The notes: a model not told the origin generated them from the letters alone. Positions 52,477-62,024 are shown, counted from the first letter of the stretch. The stretch: DNA of 64,000 nt from Lachnospiraceae bacterium KGMB03038 (GCA_007361935.1 CP041667.1:2880501-2944500); one strand, 5' to 3'. Translations and numbers: made by a program.

Positions 52477-53016
52477 CTATAATTCCACAATCTTCGCTTT
52501 ATGGTAAATCCGCGGAAGAAATTTGTTCAAAAGATCCTGGGTCTTTATCTTTAAATGGGTCTGATTCGTCCCGGAATTGCAGCCAAACCACTCTTCTTTT
52601 GCCACTTCCTTGTCCACGATCAATTGAACATACTCATCCTCATCATTCAAAAGTCCCATAACAGAAGCAGAACCAGGTTTACAGCCCAAGTATTCCTCCA
52701 TTTTATTTTCCGGGGCAAACGATAATTTGGACACACCGATTTTCTTTCCCAGCGCCCCTGTATCCAGCTGTTTATCCGCCGGCAGCACTACCAAAAAGAA
52801 ACTCGTCTTTTTCTGATTACAAAGAAAGATGCTCTTCCGGATCTCCGTTCCCAGCGCTTTATCGATTTCCTTACACTCTTCCATCGTCTCCACTATGTCA
52901 TTTTCTACACGCTCATAGGGAATATGCAGTTTTTCGAGCAGCGCAAAAGTTTTATCCTCTGTCGGGTTTTTCCCCTTCTTAGGGGCTGTTGTATAGATCT
53001 GGCTGATATAGATCAT
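52477..53016 (-). CDS. YbaK/aminoacyl-tRNA deacylase family protein (prolyl-tRNA-associated domain)
   Basis: 179 residues. IRKSIFLCNQKKTSFFLVVL and ADKQLDTGALGKKIGVSKLS with GCKPGSASVMGLLND are the core of the ProX/PrdX deacylase family that hydrolyses misacylated tRNA(Pro) such as Ala-tRNA(Pro) or Cys-tRNA(Pro). The C-terminal TNQTHLKIKTQDLL holds the late conserved region. Good ribosome site (AAAGGAGG). Neighbour of proC, a natural link through proline. Confidence 0.8.
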   Translation of the reverse strand: MIYISQIYTTAPKKGKNPTEDKTFALLEKLHIPYERVENDIVETMEECKEIDKALGTEIRKSIFLCNQKKTSFFLVVLPADKQLDTGALGKKIGVSKLSFAPENKMEEYLGCKPGSASVMGLLNDEDEYVQLIVDKEVAKEEWFGCNSGTNQTHLKIKTQDLLNKFLPRIYHKAKIVEL

Positions 53017-53087
53017 AGCTCCTCCTTTTTTGAAACTTCTCCAAGCGGCCTTTCTCGCTTTCCACTCTCTTGCTTTCCTCTATTTGC

Positions 53088-53127
53088 GCAAAACAGTGTC
53101 AGAGCAGCCGCCCCAACACTGTTTTGC
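53088..53127 (-). terminator. Hairpin between the tautomerase and deacylase genes
   Basis: GCAAAACAGTGT (53088-53099) and ACACTGTTTTGC (53116-53127) form a perfect 12-bp stem with a 16-base loop. There is no strong T-run, so it may be a weak terminator or a processing hairpin. Confidence 0.5.
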
Positions 53128-53168
53128 CTTCCTGTTTCCTTCTGGTCCGATACCGCCGACAGATTGTC

Positions 53169-53390
53169 CTAGCGGACAAACTCAGAGGTCAGGATCAATT
53201 CTTCCGGTTTCAGATCCTTTTTCACAGCGTCCTCAAATCCTTCCGGACCGATCTCCTCAAAAGAAACTGAGATATCCTTCGTTCCCCAGCAGCCGGATTC
53301 CTCCGCCAGGCACTCCTGCAGTTTGTGGGCCAGATTTTCTTTCATCTCCTGGCTTCTTCCCGGATATAATTTTACGCTGATATGTGGCAT
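53169..53390 (-). CDS. Tautomerase family protein (4-oxalocrotonate tautomerase-like)
   Basis: 73 residues from the ATG at 53390, with GGGAGGG upstream. Maturation exposes Pro2 of MPHISVKLYPGRSQEMKENL, the catalytic base of this family; a longer frame to 53438 would hide it. Small 4-OT-type fold with beta-alpha-beta. Substrate unknown; perhaps a keto-enol acid. In line with the SGNH hydrolase gene at 53454-54074. Confidence 0.78.
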   Translation of the reverse strand: MPHISVKLYPGRSQEMKENLAHKLQECLAEESGCWGTKDISVSFEEIGPEGFEDAVKKDLKPEELILTSEFVR

Positions 53391-53453
53391 ATGTTTTCCC
53401 TCCCATGCTTTTGATGATTCCTGTTCTAACATTAACATCTGAGATTCTGTCTG

Positions 53454-54074
53454 TCAATATATCATGCCCCTTTCCTCTGCCGCCGCAAGCCAGGCCTCTG
53501 CCATGATCTTCGCTCCTTCTTCCGTCAGATGGGTGCCGTCTGTGGTAATGGCGTCATATCCCCTTTCTTCTGCCGCCTGGTTCAATTGGTCGTGCATGGG
53601 AAGGAACGCCGCCCCCAATTCCCCGGCGATCTCCCGCTCGATCATTTCCACCTCACGGATTGCGGGAATCCAGTTAGCATATTCCAGCGGATGGGGAAAG
53701 ATAAACGGCCCCAGGCACAGGATCTTGGCTTTTGTCTCTTCCTGTATCCTTCCCAGCAGTTTCCGGTAGTTCTGGGCAAATTCCTGTTCTTCCAGCGTTT
53801 TCCCTGTATTCTTATACACCGCTGTGTCATTGCAGCCGATCTGGACACTGACCAGATCTGGGTCAAACCGCTTGCAGTCATACTCAAACAGCCGGAGAAG
53901 CCCGGACACCGTAAATCCGTCATGACCGGAATTGCGCACAAAGTCGTCTCGTCCCATCTCCCGCAGCTTCTTTCCGATCAGCGCCACATATCCGCTGCCC
54001 AGTCCCGCTCCGTCCACGTTCATTTTGTGAAAAGCGTCCGTGATACTGTCTCCCAAAAACACAATCTTCTTCAA
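53454..54074 (-). CDS. SGNH/GDSL hydrolase
   Basis: 206 residues. GDS block VFLGDSITDAF with Ser10, Gly block, Asn block VSVQIGCNDTAVY and the C-terminal TTDGTHLTEEGAKIM with Asp/His complete the SGNH catalytic set. No signal peptide, so it acts in the cytosol on an ester such as an acetylated sugar. Stands 34 bp after the choloylglycine hydrolase gene. Confidence 0.87.
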   Translation of the reverse strand: MKKIVFLGDSITDAFHKMNVDGAGLGSGYVALIGKKLREMGRDDFVRNSGHDGFTVSGLLRLFEYDCKRFDPDLVSVQIGCNDTAVYKNTGKTLEEQEFAQNYRKLLGRIQEETKAKILCLGPFIFPHPLEYANWIPAIREVEMIEREIAGELGAAFLPMHDQLNQAAEERGYDAITTDGTHLTEEGAKIMAEAWLAAAEERGMIY

Positions 54075-54108
54075 GGTCTTTGCTTCTCCTTTCTTTCACC
54101 GGGCAGTC

Positions 54109-55092
54109 TCATCGGTTATGATAGCGGATTTCCTCATGTTTTTCCAGTTCATACACCGCCAAGTCTTGTCCGTCCAAGTCTTCCGCCCTCATATCTACCG
54201 CCTGGATCCTAGCGTTCTCATAGGTTTTGTAATAATATACACCGGTCCTTACATTCACGCAGCAGGAGTAAGTCGTAATATCATATTTGCCGGAATCTGT
54301 CACCACCGCTCCCCGCACCATACTCACATTATCTAAAATGTGAAAGAACTGGGATAGATTTGCTGTTTCTTCTTTGTCGCTGGCAGAATTCCATTTTAAG
54401 AAGGCCGCCTTCACAAACCGGGAAGCTGGAGAAGCATCTCCTGGAAGCCCCATAGCTCCCATTCCCTCGCCATATGTTTCCAGCTCCACTCCCTGGCAGA
54501 ACCTGTTTGCGGGCGGATTTGGGGTCAGATTCAGATAGTTTCTCAGATTCATCTGATGGTAGGGAAACGGCGGATTGTTGGTCAGTACCCCTAAGGGATT
54601 CTCATAGATCTGGATTCCTTCTTTCACTGCTTCCACCACGATACAGCGCTCCCGATCCGCGATCATCCAGTGCAGCGGCGCGGGCGGCATCTGTTCCGCA
54701 AAGGAAATATCCCTGATATTCGCTTTTTTCAGCAATCCCGCGGCTTCTTCTACATTCTCACAGCTTCCCAGCAGCCAGGGGATCAGCTCAAAGCTTGCCG
54801 CATTGTGTTTCCCCTCTTCCTTCTCGCTGTTATAATAAGCGTTTCCCGGAAAATTCAGTCCCGCCATGCCAAGCCCTTTCTCATTGACCGCCTCTGCGTA
54901 TAAGGGGTATCCCTTTGCCACAGCGGCCATCCCGATCATGGCGAAATGGGTCTTTAAAGGCGCTTCCATTTCCCGCCAGCAAAAAGGATAATTTCTGGGT
55001 GTAACCACCACCTTTTCTCCAAAAGAATCTTCCAGATCCAAATTTCTTCCAAAATAAAAATCGCCGTTTTCATATGTGATGCAGGTACACAT
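54109..55092 (-). CDS. Choloylglycine hydrolase family protein (bile salt hydrolase-like)
   Basis: 327 residues from the ATG at 55092, with GGAGGG upstream, exposing Cys2 of MCTCITYENGDFYFGRNLDL as the N-terminal nucleophile. Other conserved residues: Arg16, Asp19, Asn in MAGLNFPGNAYYN, Asn of VLTNNPPFPYHQMNLRNYL and Arg of DASPASRFVKAAFL. NPPFPYH is typical of clostridial bile salt hydrolases, cutting glycine- or taurine-conjugated bile acids; penicillin V acylase is the alternative. It suggests a gut habitat. AT-neutral and single gene. Confidence 0.85.
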   Translation of the reverse strand: MCTCITYENGDFYFGRNLDLEDSFGEKVVVTPRNYPFCWREMEAPLKTHFAMIGMAAVAKGYPLYAEAVNEKGLGMAGLNFPGNAYYNSEKEEGKHNAASFELIPWLLGSCENVEEAAGLLKKANIRDISFAEQMPPAPLHWMIADRERCIVVEAVKEGIQIYENPLGVLTNNPPFPYHQMNLRNYLNLTPNPPANRFCQGVELETYGEGMGAMGLPGDASPASRFVKAAFLKWNSASDKEETANLSQFFHILDNVSMVRGAVVTDSGKYDITTYSCCVNVRTGVYYYKTYENARIQAVDMRAEDLDGQDLAVYELEKHEEIRYHNR

Positions 55093-55168
55093 ACAGCTTC
55101 CCTCCTTTTTCCTCCGTCTCTTTCCAAGGCGGTTTCCTTTATTTTTCCCCAATCCGGATCCCCATATG

Positions 55169-55208
55169 AAAAAACCTGCGAAGCCGTCCTGGTAAACAGC
55201 CCCGCAGG
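55169..55208 (-). terminator. Terminator after hppA
   Basis: CCTGCG (55175-55180) and CGCAGG (55203-55208) enclose further pairing (GGGGCTGTT/GGACGGCTT region); on the minus strand six T follow. It lies 20 bp past the hppA stop. Confidence 0.75.
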
Positions 55209-55228
55209 AATTCGTTCTTCCACATTTT

Positions 55229-57328
55229 TTAGAAAATATGATAGTTCACTACCAGCGCCGCGAATACGATGGATACCATGGACAGCAGCTTGATCAGGAT
55301 GTTGATAGAAGGCCCGGAAGTATCCTTAAATGGATCTCCTACGGTATCTCCTACCACTGCCGCCTTGTGGGAATCGCTTCCCTTTCCTCCGTACGCGCCG
55401 CCTTCGATGTATTTCTTGGCGTTATCCCAGGCGCCACCGGAATTTGCCATAAAGATAGCCATCAAGAAACCGGTTGCCGTAGATCCGGTCAGCAGGCCGA
55501 TCACACCGTTGTAGCCCAGGATCAAACCCGTCACCACCGGGGTGATGATCGCCAGCAGGGTCGGCAGGATCATTTCATGAAGACTTGCCTTGGTACAGAT
55601 GTCTACACAAGTCTCATAATCCGCATCCGCCTCGCCTTCCATCAGGCCTTTGATCTCCTTGAACTGCCGGCGCACTTCCACAACAATACTCTGGGCCGCC
55701 CGGCCTACCGATTCCATAGTAAGCGCCGCAAATACAAATGGCAGACAAGCGCCGATAAAGATTCCTACCAGCACTGTCGGATTCATCACACTCATATCAA
55801 GGCTCACACTGGAACCTCCTACTTCCTCTACCTTCTCAACATAAGAAGCAATCAGGGCCAGCGCCGTCAAAGCCGCGGAACCAATGGCGAATCCTTTTCC
55901 GGTAGCCGCGGTCGTATTTCCAAGAGAATCCAAGGCATCGGTACGTTTCCGGACTTCCGCCTCCAGGCCGGCCATCTCGGCGATACCGCCCGCATTGTCC
56001 GCGATCGGTCCATAAGCGTCCGTAGCCAGTGTGATACCCAGTGTAGACAACATTCCAACCGCCGCCAGCGCGATTCCATAAAGTCCTCTGGTTGTCTCGA
56101 TAAATCCGCCGGAGAAGGCATATGCCGCCATAACACAGACCGCTATGATAATGATCGGAACTGCCGTAGACAACATTCCAAGTCCCAGACCTCCGATGAT
56201 CAGCGTCGCGGAACCAGTCTCTGATTTCGCCGCCAGCTTCTGGGTTGGCTTATATGTATCAGAAGTAAAATATTCGGTAAAGAATCCGATCAGCACTCCC
56301 GCAAGCAGTCCCCCCAGGATCGCGAAATAGAATCCAATGAAATCTTTGCCCAGGACAAACCATACGATCGGGAACGAGATCACAGCAATGATCAAAGCGC
56401 TGGTATTGGTTCCCCGGCGAAGGGCCTTCAGCAGTGTCATCTGATCGGTGCTCTCGCCTGTCTTTACCAGCATGGAACCAAGGATTGAAGCCAGCACGCC
56501 GATTGCCGCCAGGATCATGGGGATCACCACCGCATTGACACGGTCTACCGACTCAATCTTATTAAACGCGATCACACCCAGAGAGCAGGCAGACAGGATC
56601 GAACCAACATAAGACTCATAAAGGTCCGCTCCCATTCCGGCCACATCGCCTACGTTGTCTCCTACGTTGTCCGCGATGACCGCCGGATTTCTTGGGTCAT
56701 CTTCCGGGATTCCAGCTTCAACCTTTCCTACCAGATCCGCTCCTACATCCGCCGCTTTCGTATAGATACCGCCTCCTACACGGGCAAACAGCGCCATAGA
56801 AGAAGCGCCCATTCCAAAGGTCAGCATGGTGCTGGTAATGTCTTCCAGCGGAAGCTTAAATACCAGACGCAGCAGCAGATACCAGATAGAAATATCCAGA
56901 AGTCCAAGCCCCACTACGGTAAAGCCCATAACAGAACCTGCGGAAAAAGCCACCCTCAGCCCTTTGTTCAGACTGTTCTGGCAGGCCGCCGCGGTTCTGG
57001 CGTTGGCTCTCGTAGCAATCTGCATCCCCACAAAACCGGAAAGCCCTGAGAAGAAACCGCCCGTTACAAAGGCAAAGGGCACAAACCAAGTCAGAAGCCC
57101 AAATGCCGCCATTGCCGCCAGGATCACAAACATTACCGCAAAGAAGCCGATCAGGATCTTATACTGACGCCGCAGATACGCCATCGCTCCATTGTGGATC
57201 GAAGCAGATATCTTTTTCATGCGGTCGCTTCCCTGCGGAAAGCTAAGAACCTTTTTCGCTCTGCTGAACGCAAATAAAAGCGCGATCACAGAGCCGCACA
57301 ATGTAAGTAGTGCTAATTGATTATCCAT
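55229..57328 (-). CDS. hppA: Membrane-bound K+-dependent pyrophosphatase (Na+ or H+ pump)
   Basis: 699 residues, about 16 membrane helices. Catalytic motifs DVGADLVGKVEAGIPEDDPR and NVGDNVGDVAGMGADLYESY bind Mg-PPi. GNTTAATGKGFAIGSA carries Ala at the position that distinguishes K+-dependent from K+-independent pumps (Lys). Na+ transport is the usual reading in K+-dependent clostridial enzymes, but the ion is not proved here. Hydrolyses cytosolic PPi and builds an ion gradient. Single gene with a strong terminator. Confidence 0.93.
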   Translation of the reverse strand: MDNQLALLTLCGSVIALLFAFSRAKKVLSFPQGSDRMKKISASIHNGAMAYLRRQYKILIGFFAVMFVILAAMAAFGLLTWFVPFAFVTGGFFSGLSGFVGMQIATRANARTAAACQNSLNKGLRVAFSAGSVMGFTVVGLGLLDISIWYLLLRLVFKLPLEDITSTMLTFGMGASSMALFARVGGGIYTKAADVGADLVGKVEAGIPEDDPRNPAVIADNVGDNVGDVAGMGADLYESYVGSILSACSLGVIAFNKIESVDRVNAVVIPMILAAIGVLASILGSMLVKTGESTDQMTLLKALRRGTNTSALIIAVISFPIVWFVLGKDFIGFYFAILGGLLAGVLIGFFTEYFTSDTYKPTQKLAAKSETGSATLIIGGLGLGMLSTAVPIIIIAVCVMAAYAFSGGFIETTRGLYGIALAAVGMLSTLGITLATDAYGPIADNAGGIAEMAGLEAEVRKRTDALDSLGNTTAATGKGFAIGSAALTALALIASYVEKVEEVGGSSVSLDMSVMNPTVLVGIFIGACLPFVFAALTMESVGRAAQSIVVEVRRQFKEIKGLMEGEADADYETCVDICTKASLHEMILPTLLAIITPVVTGLILGYNGVIGLLTGSTATGFLMAIFMANSGGAWDNAKKYIEGGAYGGKGSDSHKAAVVGDTVGDPFKDTSGPSINILIKLLSMVSIVFAALVVNYHIF

Positions 57329-57452
57329 TTCACTCTCTCCCTCCCATTCCTGGAAATGAAATTTTCTCTGTCTGGCAATATTGTAACACTTTCAATCAAG
57401 TTTTGGTATCCCTTTTTGCTCCGCTCTCTTCTCTCCCGGCTTTCTTAGCGTT

Positions 57453-58142
57453 CTATTTGCCTCCCCCGGCTTCCGGATATTCAAAGCACAGCAGCCGGTA
57501 AGGCGCCTCGTCTTCCTCGATCGCCGGGAATCTTCCCACCTCTTCGTAGAAACGGTTGTCTGTATGATCGTCATTACATTTGGACACCTCGCCGATCAAA
57601 ACATCTCCAGTGCCTGGAACCACGTCAAAATCATGGTACAGGTAAGGCGGAATGGTAATGCTCTCTCCCGGACGCAGCTCCACTCCGGTTCCGGCTTTGA
57701 CCGTGTAGCGACGGCCATCGGAATGGACCTCCACCTCTGTGTCCGCCAGTTCCTCTTTTTCACCGGCGTTATACAGATGCAGGATCATCGTGCCTCCGCC
57801 CCGGTTGATGATATCCTCTGTCTTACTCCAGTGAAAATGCATGGGAGAATGCTGGCCCTCCTTTAACATGATCAATTTTTCCGCATAGGTCTTGCCGTTT
57901 TCTCCGCCGTCCGGGCTCCCATTGCGCAAAGTGACCAGGGCAAAACCGATCTTCTTCCAGTCTCCGCTTCCATAATCGGTAATATCCCAGCCCAGCATAT
58001 GTTCACGGATTTCGTCATATTCATGCCCTTTGCCGCTCCAATCCCTGGGCGTCCATTTGGTAAATGGCGGAAGGGCAAAACCGGTCTTGGCCGCAAAGGA
58101 CTCCATCTCCCGGATGATACTGTTGATTTCTGAGCGTTTCAT
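57453..58142 (-). CDS. D-lyxose/D-mannose isomerase family protein
   Basis: 229 residues, cupin fold. Metal ligands in QHSPMHFHWSKTEDIINRGG and the late His of IPPYLYHDFDV match D-lyxose isomerase (EC 5.3.1.15), which interconverts D-lyxose with D-xylulose and D-mannose with D-fructose. Start with AAGGAGG nearby. Lies 21 bp after the GntR regulator and closes the catabolic operon beginning with a GH38 mannosidase, so mannose or a related aldose from glycan breakdown is a reasonable substrate. Confidence 0.82.
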   Translation of the reverse strand: MKRSEINSIIREMESFAAKTGFALPPFTKWTPRDWSGKGHEYDEIREHMLGWDITDYGSGDWKKIGFALVTLRNGSPDGGENGKTYAEKLIMLKEGQHSPMHFHWSKTEDIINRGGGTMILHLYNAGEKEELADTEVEVHSDGRRYTVKAGTGVELRPGESITIPPYLYHDFDVVPGTGDVLIGEVSKCNDDHTDNRFYEEVGRFPAIEEDEAPYRLLCFEYPEAGGGK

Positions 58143-58163
58143 AAAATTTATAAGCCTCCTTAA

Positions 58164-58817
58164 TCACAAAAATTGATGGGCACTTGGAAGAAGCGTCATC
58201 TTCGAATTATAAATGTGTTTTTTTAACGCCTCGACTGACTTTTCCGGATCCCCCTCCTCAATCGCCTGCAAAATATCCAAATGTTCATTCAACATTTCTT
58301 CAGCATTTCTCATTTGGAGACAGGCCATCCGGTATCGAGCGTTTTGCTCATAGATTCCTCTCATCACCGACTCCAAAGTTCTATTTCCTATCGGTTTTAG
58401 CAATTCCAAATGAAACTCCATATCTGTCTCAAGATACTTTTTCAAATCAAACACATTCTCTTTTGCCTCTTCTTTTCTGGCAATAAATAATTCCCGGTAA
58501 TCATTGAGGCTTTCTTTCGGAACTCTTAATGCGGTCACCTCAAACACTGTCGGTTCAATGATCTCTCGCATCTGAAAATTTTCAAGCACTTCTTCAATTG
58601 AAATTTCAGAAACATAGATTCCCTTTCTTGGAATGATCGTAATCATCTTCTCTTTCTGAAGCAAAAGCAAAGCTTCCCGAACCGGAGTGATACTTTTAAA
58701 GTTAAGTTCTTTGGTCAGTTCTTTCTGATCAATCTCCTCTCCAAACTCCAGCTCGCCATATACGATTTTTTCCCGTATGATACGATATGCTTTTTCTGAC
58801 AATGTTTCCTTTTTCAT
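58164..58817 (-). CDS. GntR family (FadR/FCD-type) transcriptional regulator
   Basis: 217 residues from the ATG at 58817 (GAAGGGAA upstream). N-terminal winged helix LSEKAYRIIREKIVYGELEF and SITPVREALLLLQKEKM; C-terminal FCD domain with ETDMEFHLELLKPIGNRTLE (metal/ligand His). Such regulators answer to carboxylate or sugar-acid ligands, which agrees with the pathway around it. It is inside the operon and probably represses it. Confidence 0.88.
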   Translation of the reverse strand: MKKETLSEKAYRIIREKIVYGELEFGEEIDQKELTKELNFKSITPVREALLLLQKEKMITIIPRKGIYVSEISIEEVLENFQMREIIEPTVFEVTALRVPKESLNDYRELFIARKEEAKENVFDLKKYLETDMEFHLELLKPIGNRTLESVMRGIYEQNARYRMACLQMRNAEEMLNEHLDILQAIEEGDPEKSVEALKKHIYNSKMTLLPSAHQFL

Positions 58818-58899
58818 CTTTGCTTTCCCTTCTATAAAAATCACTTCGTCCGACGGTTCCCCGGACTGCGCCTTACATCTAAAATAATTATACCAAATT

Positions 58900-60174
58900 T
58901 TACCAGGCTTTTCCCCATTTTTTTATGGCTGCAGACAACTCTTCACATTCTTTTGCCTTTTCTTCCAATGGAATTCCCTCCACCGCACATTCAATCGCCT
59001 GACGCATTGCACATGCACCTGCCCTGCACCCCATCGGATGTCCTTGTATTGCTCCGCCTGCTGCAAGAATAATATCTGTCCCCAATTCTGAAATATATTT
59101 CTCCACAATATTCGGCTGCACTCCGCCTCCGATTACCGGTATACTTTTCTTTAATTGATAAAAGGGCAGTGTCAGATTCAGGTAGGTCTGTATATATCTA
59201 AGATATGTAAGTGGATATCCCCCGTAAGGTGTATTCATCATCACCAAATCAGCACCACATAATCTTGTAAGTTTACCCAGCGCCAAGGAAGAAACCATCC
59301 CCCCAGTTTTTCCTTCCGCCATCATCCCGATTCCTGCACAATGTACTAGGATTGGAAGATTTATACATTTCCTTAATGCAGCCAGATTTCCATACCCGGC
59401 CATAACAAAATTGATCATTATCCCATCTGCGCCGCATTCCTGAGCTCTTTTCGCTCCTTCTAAAATATTTTCATCTCTGCCAGTGATATTGACAAAATAT
59501 AATGTACGACTTCCGCTCTCTTCATAGGCTGCCTCCGCAGCCCTTCTATACTCTTTGATCCTCTGTTCCATAGAAGAGTAAGAAGGGTTTCCCATCAGTT
59601 CATCATCTTTAATAATATCCGCCCCTCCAGCAGCCGCTTGATAAAATATTTTCGCCCCTTCTTTCGGCGCCAGTCCCGTACAGGGCTTGATCATATTTAA
59701 CAGGAGCGGTCTCTTTTTTGCCTCCCGCCTTTTCCGAAGATCCCCGATTGTCCACATCGGCCCCTCAAACCTGTCCATATACTCCTTCGGGAAAATAATG
59801 TCCAGCAGCTTTACCTGCGCAGATGTAGAGGCATCATTTCCCAGCAAACAAGTAAGGAGCATTGGGATGCTGCCGGCGGAATGGACCACTGGATAAGCAA
59901 TCTCAATAATATAGCTTTTTGCCGGACTTTCTTCCCGCTGTTCCAGCTCGCAGGGCGGCGCTTCATAAATATTCACTACCTTCCCTACATATTTCTCCTG
60001 AAACTCTTCCGTCATTCCCGGAACTTCTGTCCATGTTCCAATGGTTTGCCCAACAGCTAGTTTCTCCGCTATTTTAAGCACATTTTCCTTCCACGGGAGC
60101 TCCATGTGGTAGACTGCGATGAGATAGTTCTTTTGTGCAGCCTCTTCCTGCGTACTATACAGCTGCCTCTTCAT
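58900..60174 (-). CDS. RuBisCO-like protein (ribulose-bisphosphate carboxylase large-chain family)
   Basis: 424 residues from the ATG at 60174, with AAAGGAG seven bases upstream; the start overlaps the aldolase gene by 20 bp. An N-terminal ferredoxin-like domain (YLIAVYHMEL, SYIIEIAYPVVHSAGSIPM) and a TIM barrel. The carbamylated-lysine region AAGGADIIKDDELMGNPSYS retains Lys, Asp, Glu; the first active-site loop reads NMIKPCTGLAP instead of KPKLGL, so it is not a true carboxylase. Family members include enolases of methionine salvage and isoapionate-pathway enzymes. Together with a class II aldolase and Tm-1-like protein it probably acts on a sugar-acid phosphate. Exact reaction unknown. Confidence 0.85.
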   Translation of the reverse strand: MKRQLYSTQEEAAQKNYLIAVYHMELPWKENVLKIAEKLAVGQTIGTWTEVPGMTEEFQEKYVGKVVNIYEAPPCELEQREESPAKSYIIEIAYPVVHSAGSIPMLLTCLLGNDASTSAQVKLLDIIFPKEYMDRFEGPMWTIGDLRKRREAKKRPLLLNMIKPCTGLAPKEGAKIFYQAAAGGADIIKDDELMGNPSYSSMEQRIKEYRRAAEAAYEESGSRTLYFVNITGRDENILEGAKRAQECGADGIMINFVMAGYGNLAALRKCINLPILVHCAGIGMMAEGKTGGMVSSLALGKLTRLCGADLVMMNTPYGGYPLTYLRYIQTYLNLTLPFYQLKKSIPVIGGGVQPNIVEKYISELGTDIILAAGGAIQGHPMGCRAGACAMRQAIECAVEGIPLEEKAKECEELSAAIKKWGKAW

Positions 60175-60781
60175 CCCAACTCTCCTTTCCTGCACCACGG
60201 CACATTTCTTTTAAAATGGCTATCTGCGCCGTTTCTTCTACCAATTCGGCCGTTCTCACCGCCTCTTCCATGCTCTCACCCAGCGCTACGATCCCATGAT
60301 TTCTCAAGATAAATACCCTGTCAATCATACCAGCTTCCATCATCCGCTTAAGTTCTGGAAGATCTTCCTTCCTCACAACTGGTGAATCCACATTCCAAAC
60401 TGGAATATCTCCTGTCATCTTTAACCGAGACTGCCAGGTTTCCCGCCGCAGGCAGGTGTGCTCCTCTGACCAGGCAATCGCACAGGGAGCATGCACATGC
60501 ACGATCGCTTGGATCTCTTTCCTATTTTTATAGACTGCCCCATGCAAAAGGCTTTCTTTACTCGGTTCTGATGTTCCCATTTGTTTATGCCCGTCAAAAT
60601 CGGCAAGGACAAAATCTTTACTTCCCGCCTCTCGAAAGGCTGCTCCTCGCGCCTTTATCAGCATCTGATTTTCCCCGGTCCGAATACTTACATTTCCGCC
60701 ATTTGTTTTTTGCAGTCCGCTTATATATGCCTGATGGCAAACCTCTATCAGCTGTTCTATGGATCTATCATACCGTTCCAT
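60155..60781 (-). CDS. Class II aldolase/adducin family protein
   Basis: 208 residues. NGGNVSIRTGENQMLIKARG and SEPSKESLLHGAVYKNRKEI (catalytic Glu), AIVHVHAPCAIAWSEEHTCL and ILRNHGIVALG supply the zinc histidines of fuculose/rhamnulose-phosphate type aldolases. Cleaves or decarboxylates a sugar phosphate, giving a C3 and a small aldehyde or triose. Gene overlaps both neighbours (14 bp and 20 bp), showing tight coupling with the Tm-1-like and RuBisCO-like genes. Confidence 0.87.
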   Translation of the reverse strand: MERYDRSIEQLIEVCHQAYISGLQKTNGGNVSIRTGENQMLIKARGAAFREAGSKDFVLADFDGHKQMGTSEPSKESLLHGAVYKNRKEIQAIVHVHAPCAIAWSEEHTCLRRETWQSRLKMTGDIPVWNVDSPVVRKEDLPELKRMMEAGMIDRVFILRNHGIVALGESMEEAVRTAELVEETAQIAILKEMCRGAGKESWDEEAAV

Positions 60782-61994
60782 ATTTTCTCTCCTCCCGTTC
60801 CAGTAAACCTGTTATTTCTTCTACACAGACAGCTGCAAAAGCTTCATCATTGATGTGCATAGGAACAGATCTGACAAAGACTCTCCCATCCCTGTAAGTA
60901 TTTACCGCCCTGACAAATCCCCGATCCGATTCAGGTTCAAACAAGGGGGCACCTTCTTTATTTTTCTGGCTGTATCCCTTTTCTGGAATAAGAATTTCTG
61001 TCGGGCCTAAAAATTCATTTGCATTTTTAACAATCAATTTTCCCAATGCATACATTTCTTCATAATTTGCTTTTACATGCGTATGTATCTTATTATGTTC
61101 TACCAGCTTTCTGCCCCGGTACTTCTTCGGTACATTTTCTATTCCATTAAAAAGAATCAAGTCTGCACATCCCGGAATAATCAATGTGGGAATCTCTGTT
61201 CGCTTCATTGCCTCATATCTCTCTGCCGAGGCTGGCATCATCCCTCCTGCCAGATAGTCCATAACATCATGAGGGGTCAAATCGATCACCCCGCATAGCT
61301 TCCCTTCTTCCGCCAGCTTCTCCATAGCCATCGCTCCTATTCCATTGCAATGGAAGATTACGACCTCATATCCCAGGTGGCTTAACATTTCTTGTATATA
61401 ATTTCCGCATTTCGTTGTGACGCCTCCCATAGTCATACCGATCAATCTGGAGTCTGTTTCTATCTGTTCTTTTTTTCTGACCATTCCGCAAATAGCAGAT
61501 GCCGCATTTTGCATCACATGTTTCAAAATTCTATTGCTACCCGCCACGTCCACTACAGAGTGCATGATCATCATATCTGACATCCCAACCAGCGGCCCAA
61601 ATGTAGTATTCCCGTTGGCAACTGCTGACAAGACTAATTTGGGGAATCCAAAAGGAAGTTTCTGCAGCGCTCCTGCCGATATCAAGGTCCCCTGAACCCC
61701 TCCTATGCCCAACGCCCCGTCAATCTGCGCCTTTCTATACATGGCTTTCAGTTCCTGCTCCACCATCTTAGTCATGGCGCAAAGCGCCTGATTTTTACTC
61801 ATCTCATTCAACGCTTCTTCACTCATCCCCGCCCTTTGCAGCATCTCTTTCCGAAGCGTATTTTTATCTTCTCTTGTTCTTAAACTACAATCCAGGACGA
61901 GAACTCTACACCCTTCTTCTTCTATGTAGCCTTTTAGTATTTCGCTTTCAGTAAATTTTGTGTCCAGCGTTGCCAGAATCAAGATCGTTTTCAT
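60768..61994 (-). CDS. Tm-1-like ATP-binding domain protein (UPF0261)
   Basis: 408 residues. TILILATLDTKFTESEILKG is the N-terminal signature; SAVANGNTTFGPLVGMSDMM and FHCNGIGAMAMEKLAEEGKL are conserved blocks, and ALGIGGVQGTLISAGALQKL a glycine-rich segment. The family contains the N-terminal ATP-binding domain of tomato Tm-1 and bacterial UPF0261 proteins of unknown reaction. A frequent neighbour of TIM-barrel enzymes, and here between an aldolase and a dehydrogenase, suggesting a step in a sugar-acid pathway, maybe ATP-dependent. Starts after an AAGGAGACA ribosome site. Confidence 0.82.
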   Translation of the reverse strand: MKTILILATLDTKFTESEILKGYIEEEGCRVLVLDCSLRTREDKNTLRKEMLQRAGMSEEALNEMSKNQALCAMTKMVEQELKAMYRKAQIDGALGIGGVQGTLISAGALQKLPFGFPKLVLSAVANGNTTFGPLVGMSDMMIMHSVVDVAGSNRILKHVMQNAASAICGMVRKKEQIETDSRLIGMTMGGVTTKCGNYIQEMLSHLGYEVVIFHCNGIGAMAMEKLAEEGKLCGVIDLTPHDVMDYLAGGMMPASAERYEAMKRTEIPTLIIPGCADLILFNGIENVPKKYRGRKLVEHNKIHTHVKANYEEMYALGKLIVKNANEFLGPTEILIPEKGYSQKNKEGAPLFEPESDRGFVRAVNTYRDGRVFVRSVPMHINDEAFAAVCVEEITGLLEREERKYGTV

Positions 61995-62024
61995 CTCTGT
62001 GTCTCCTTGCGTTTTTCGCTAAAT

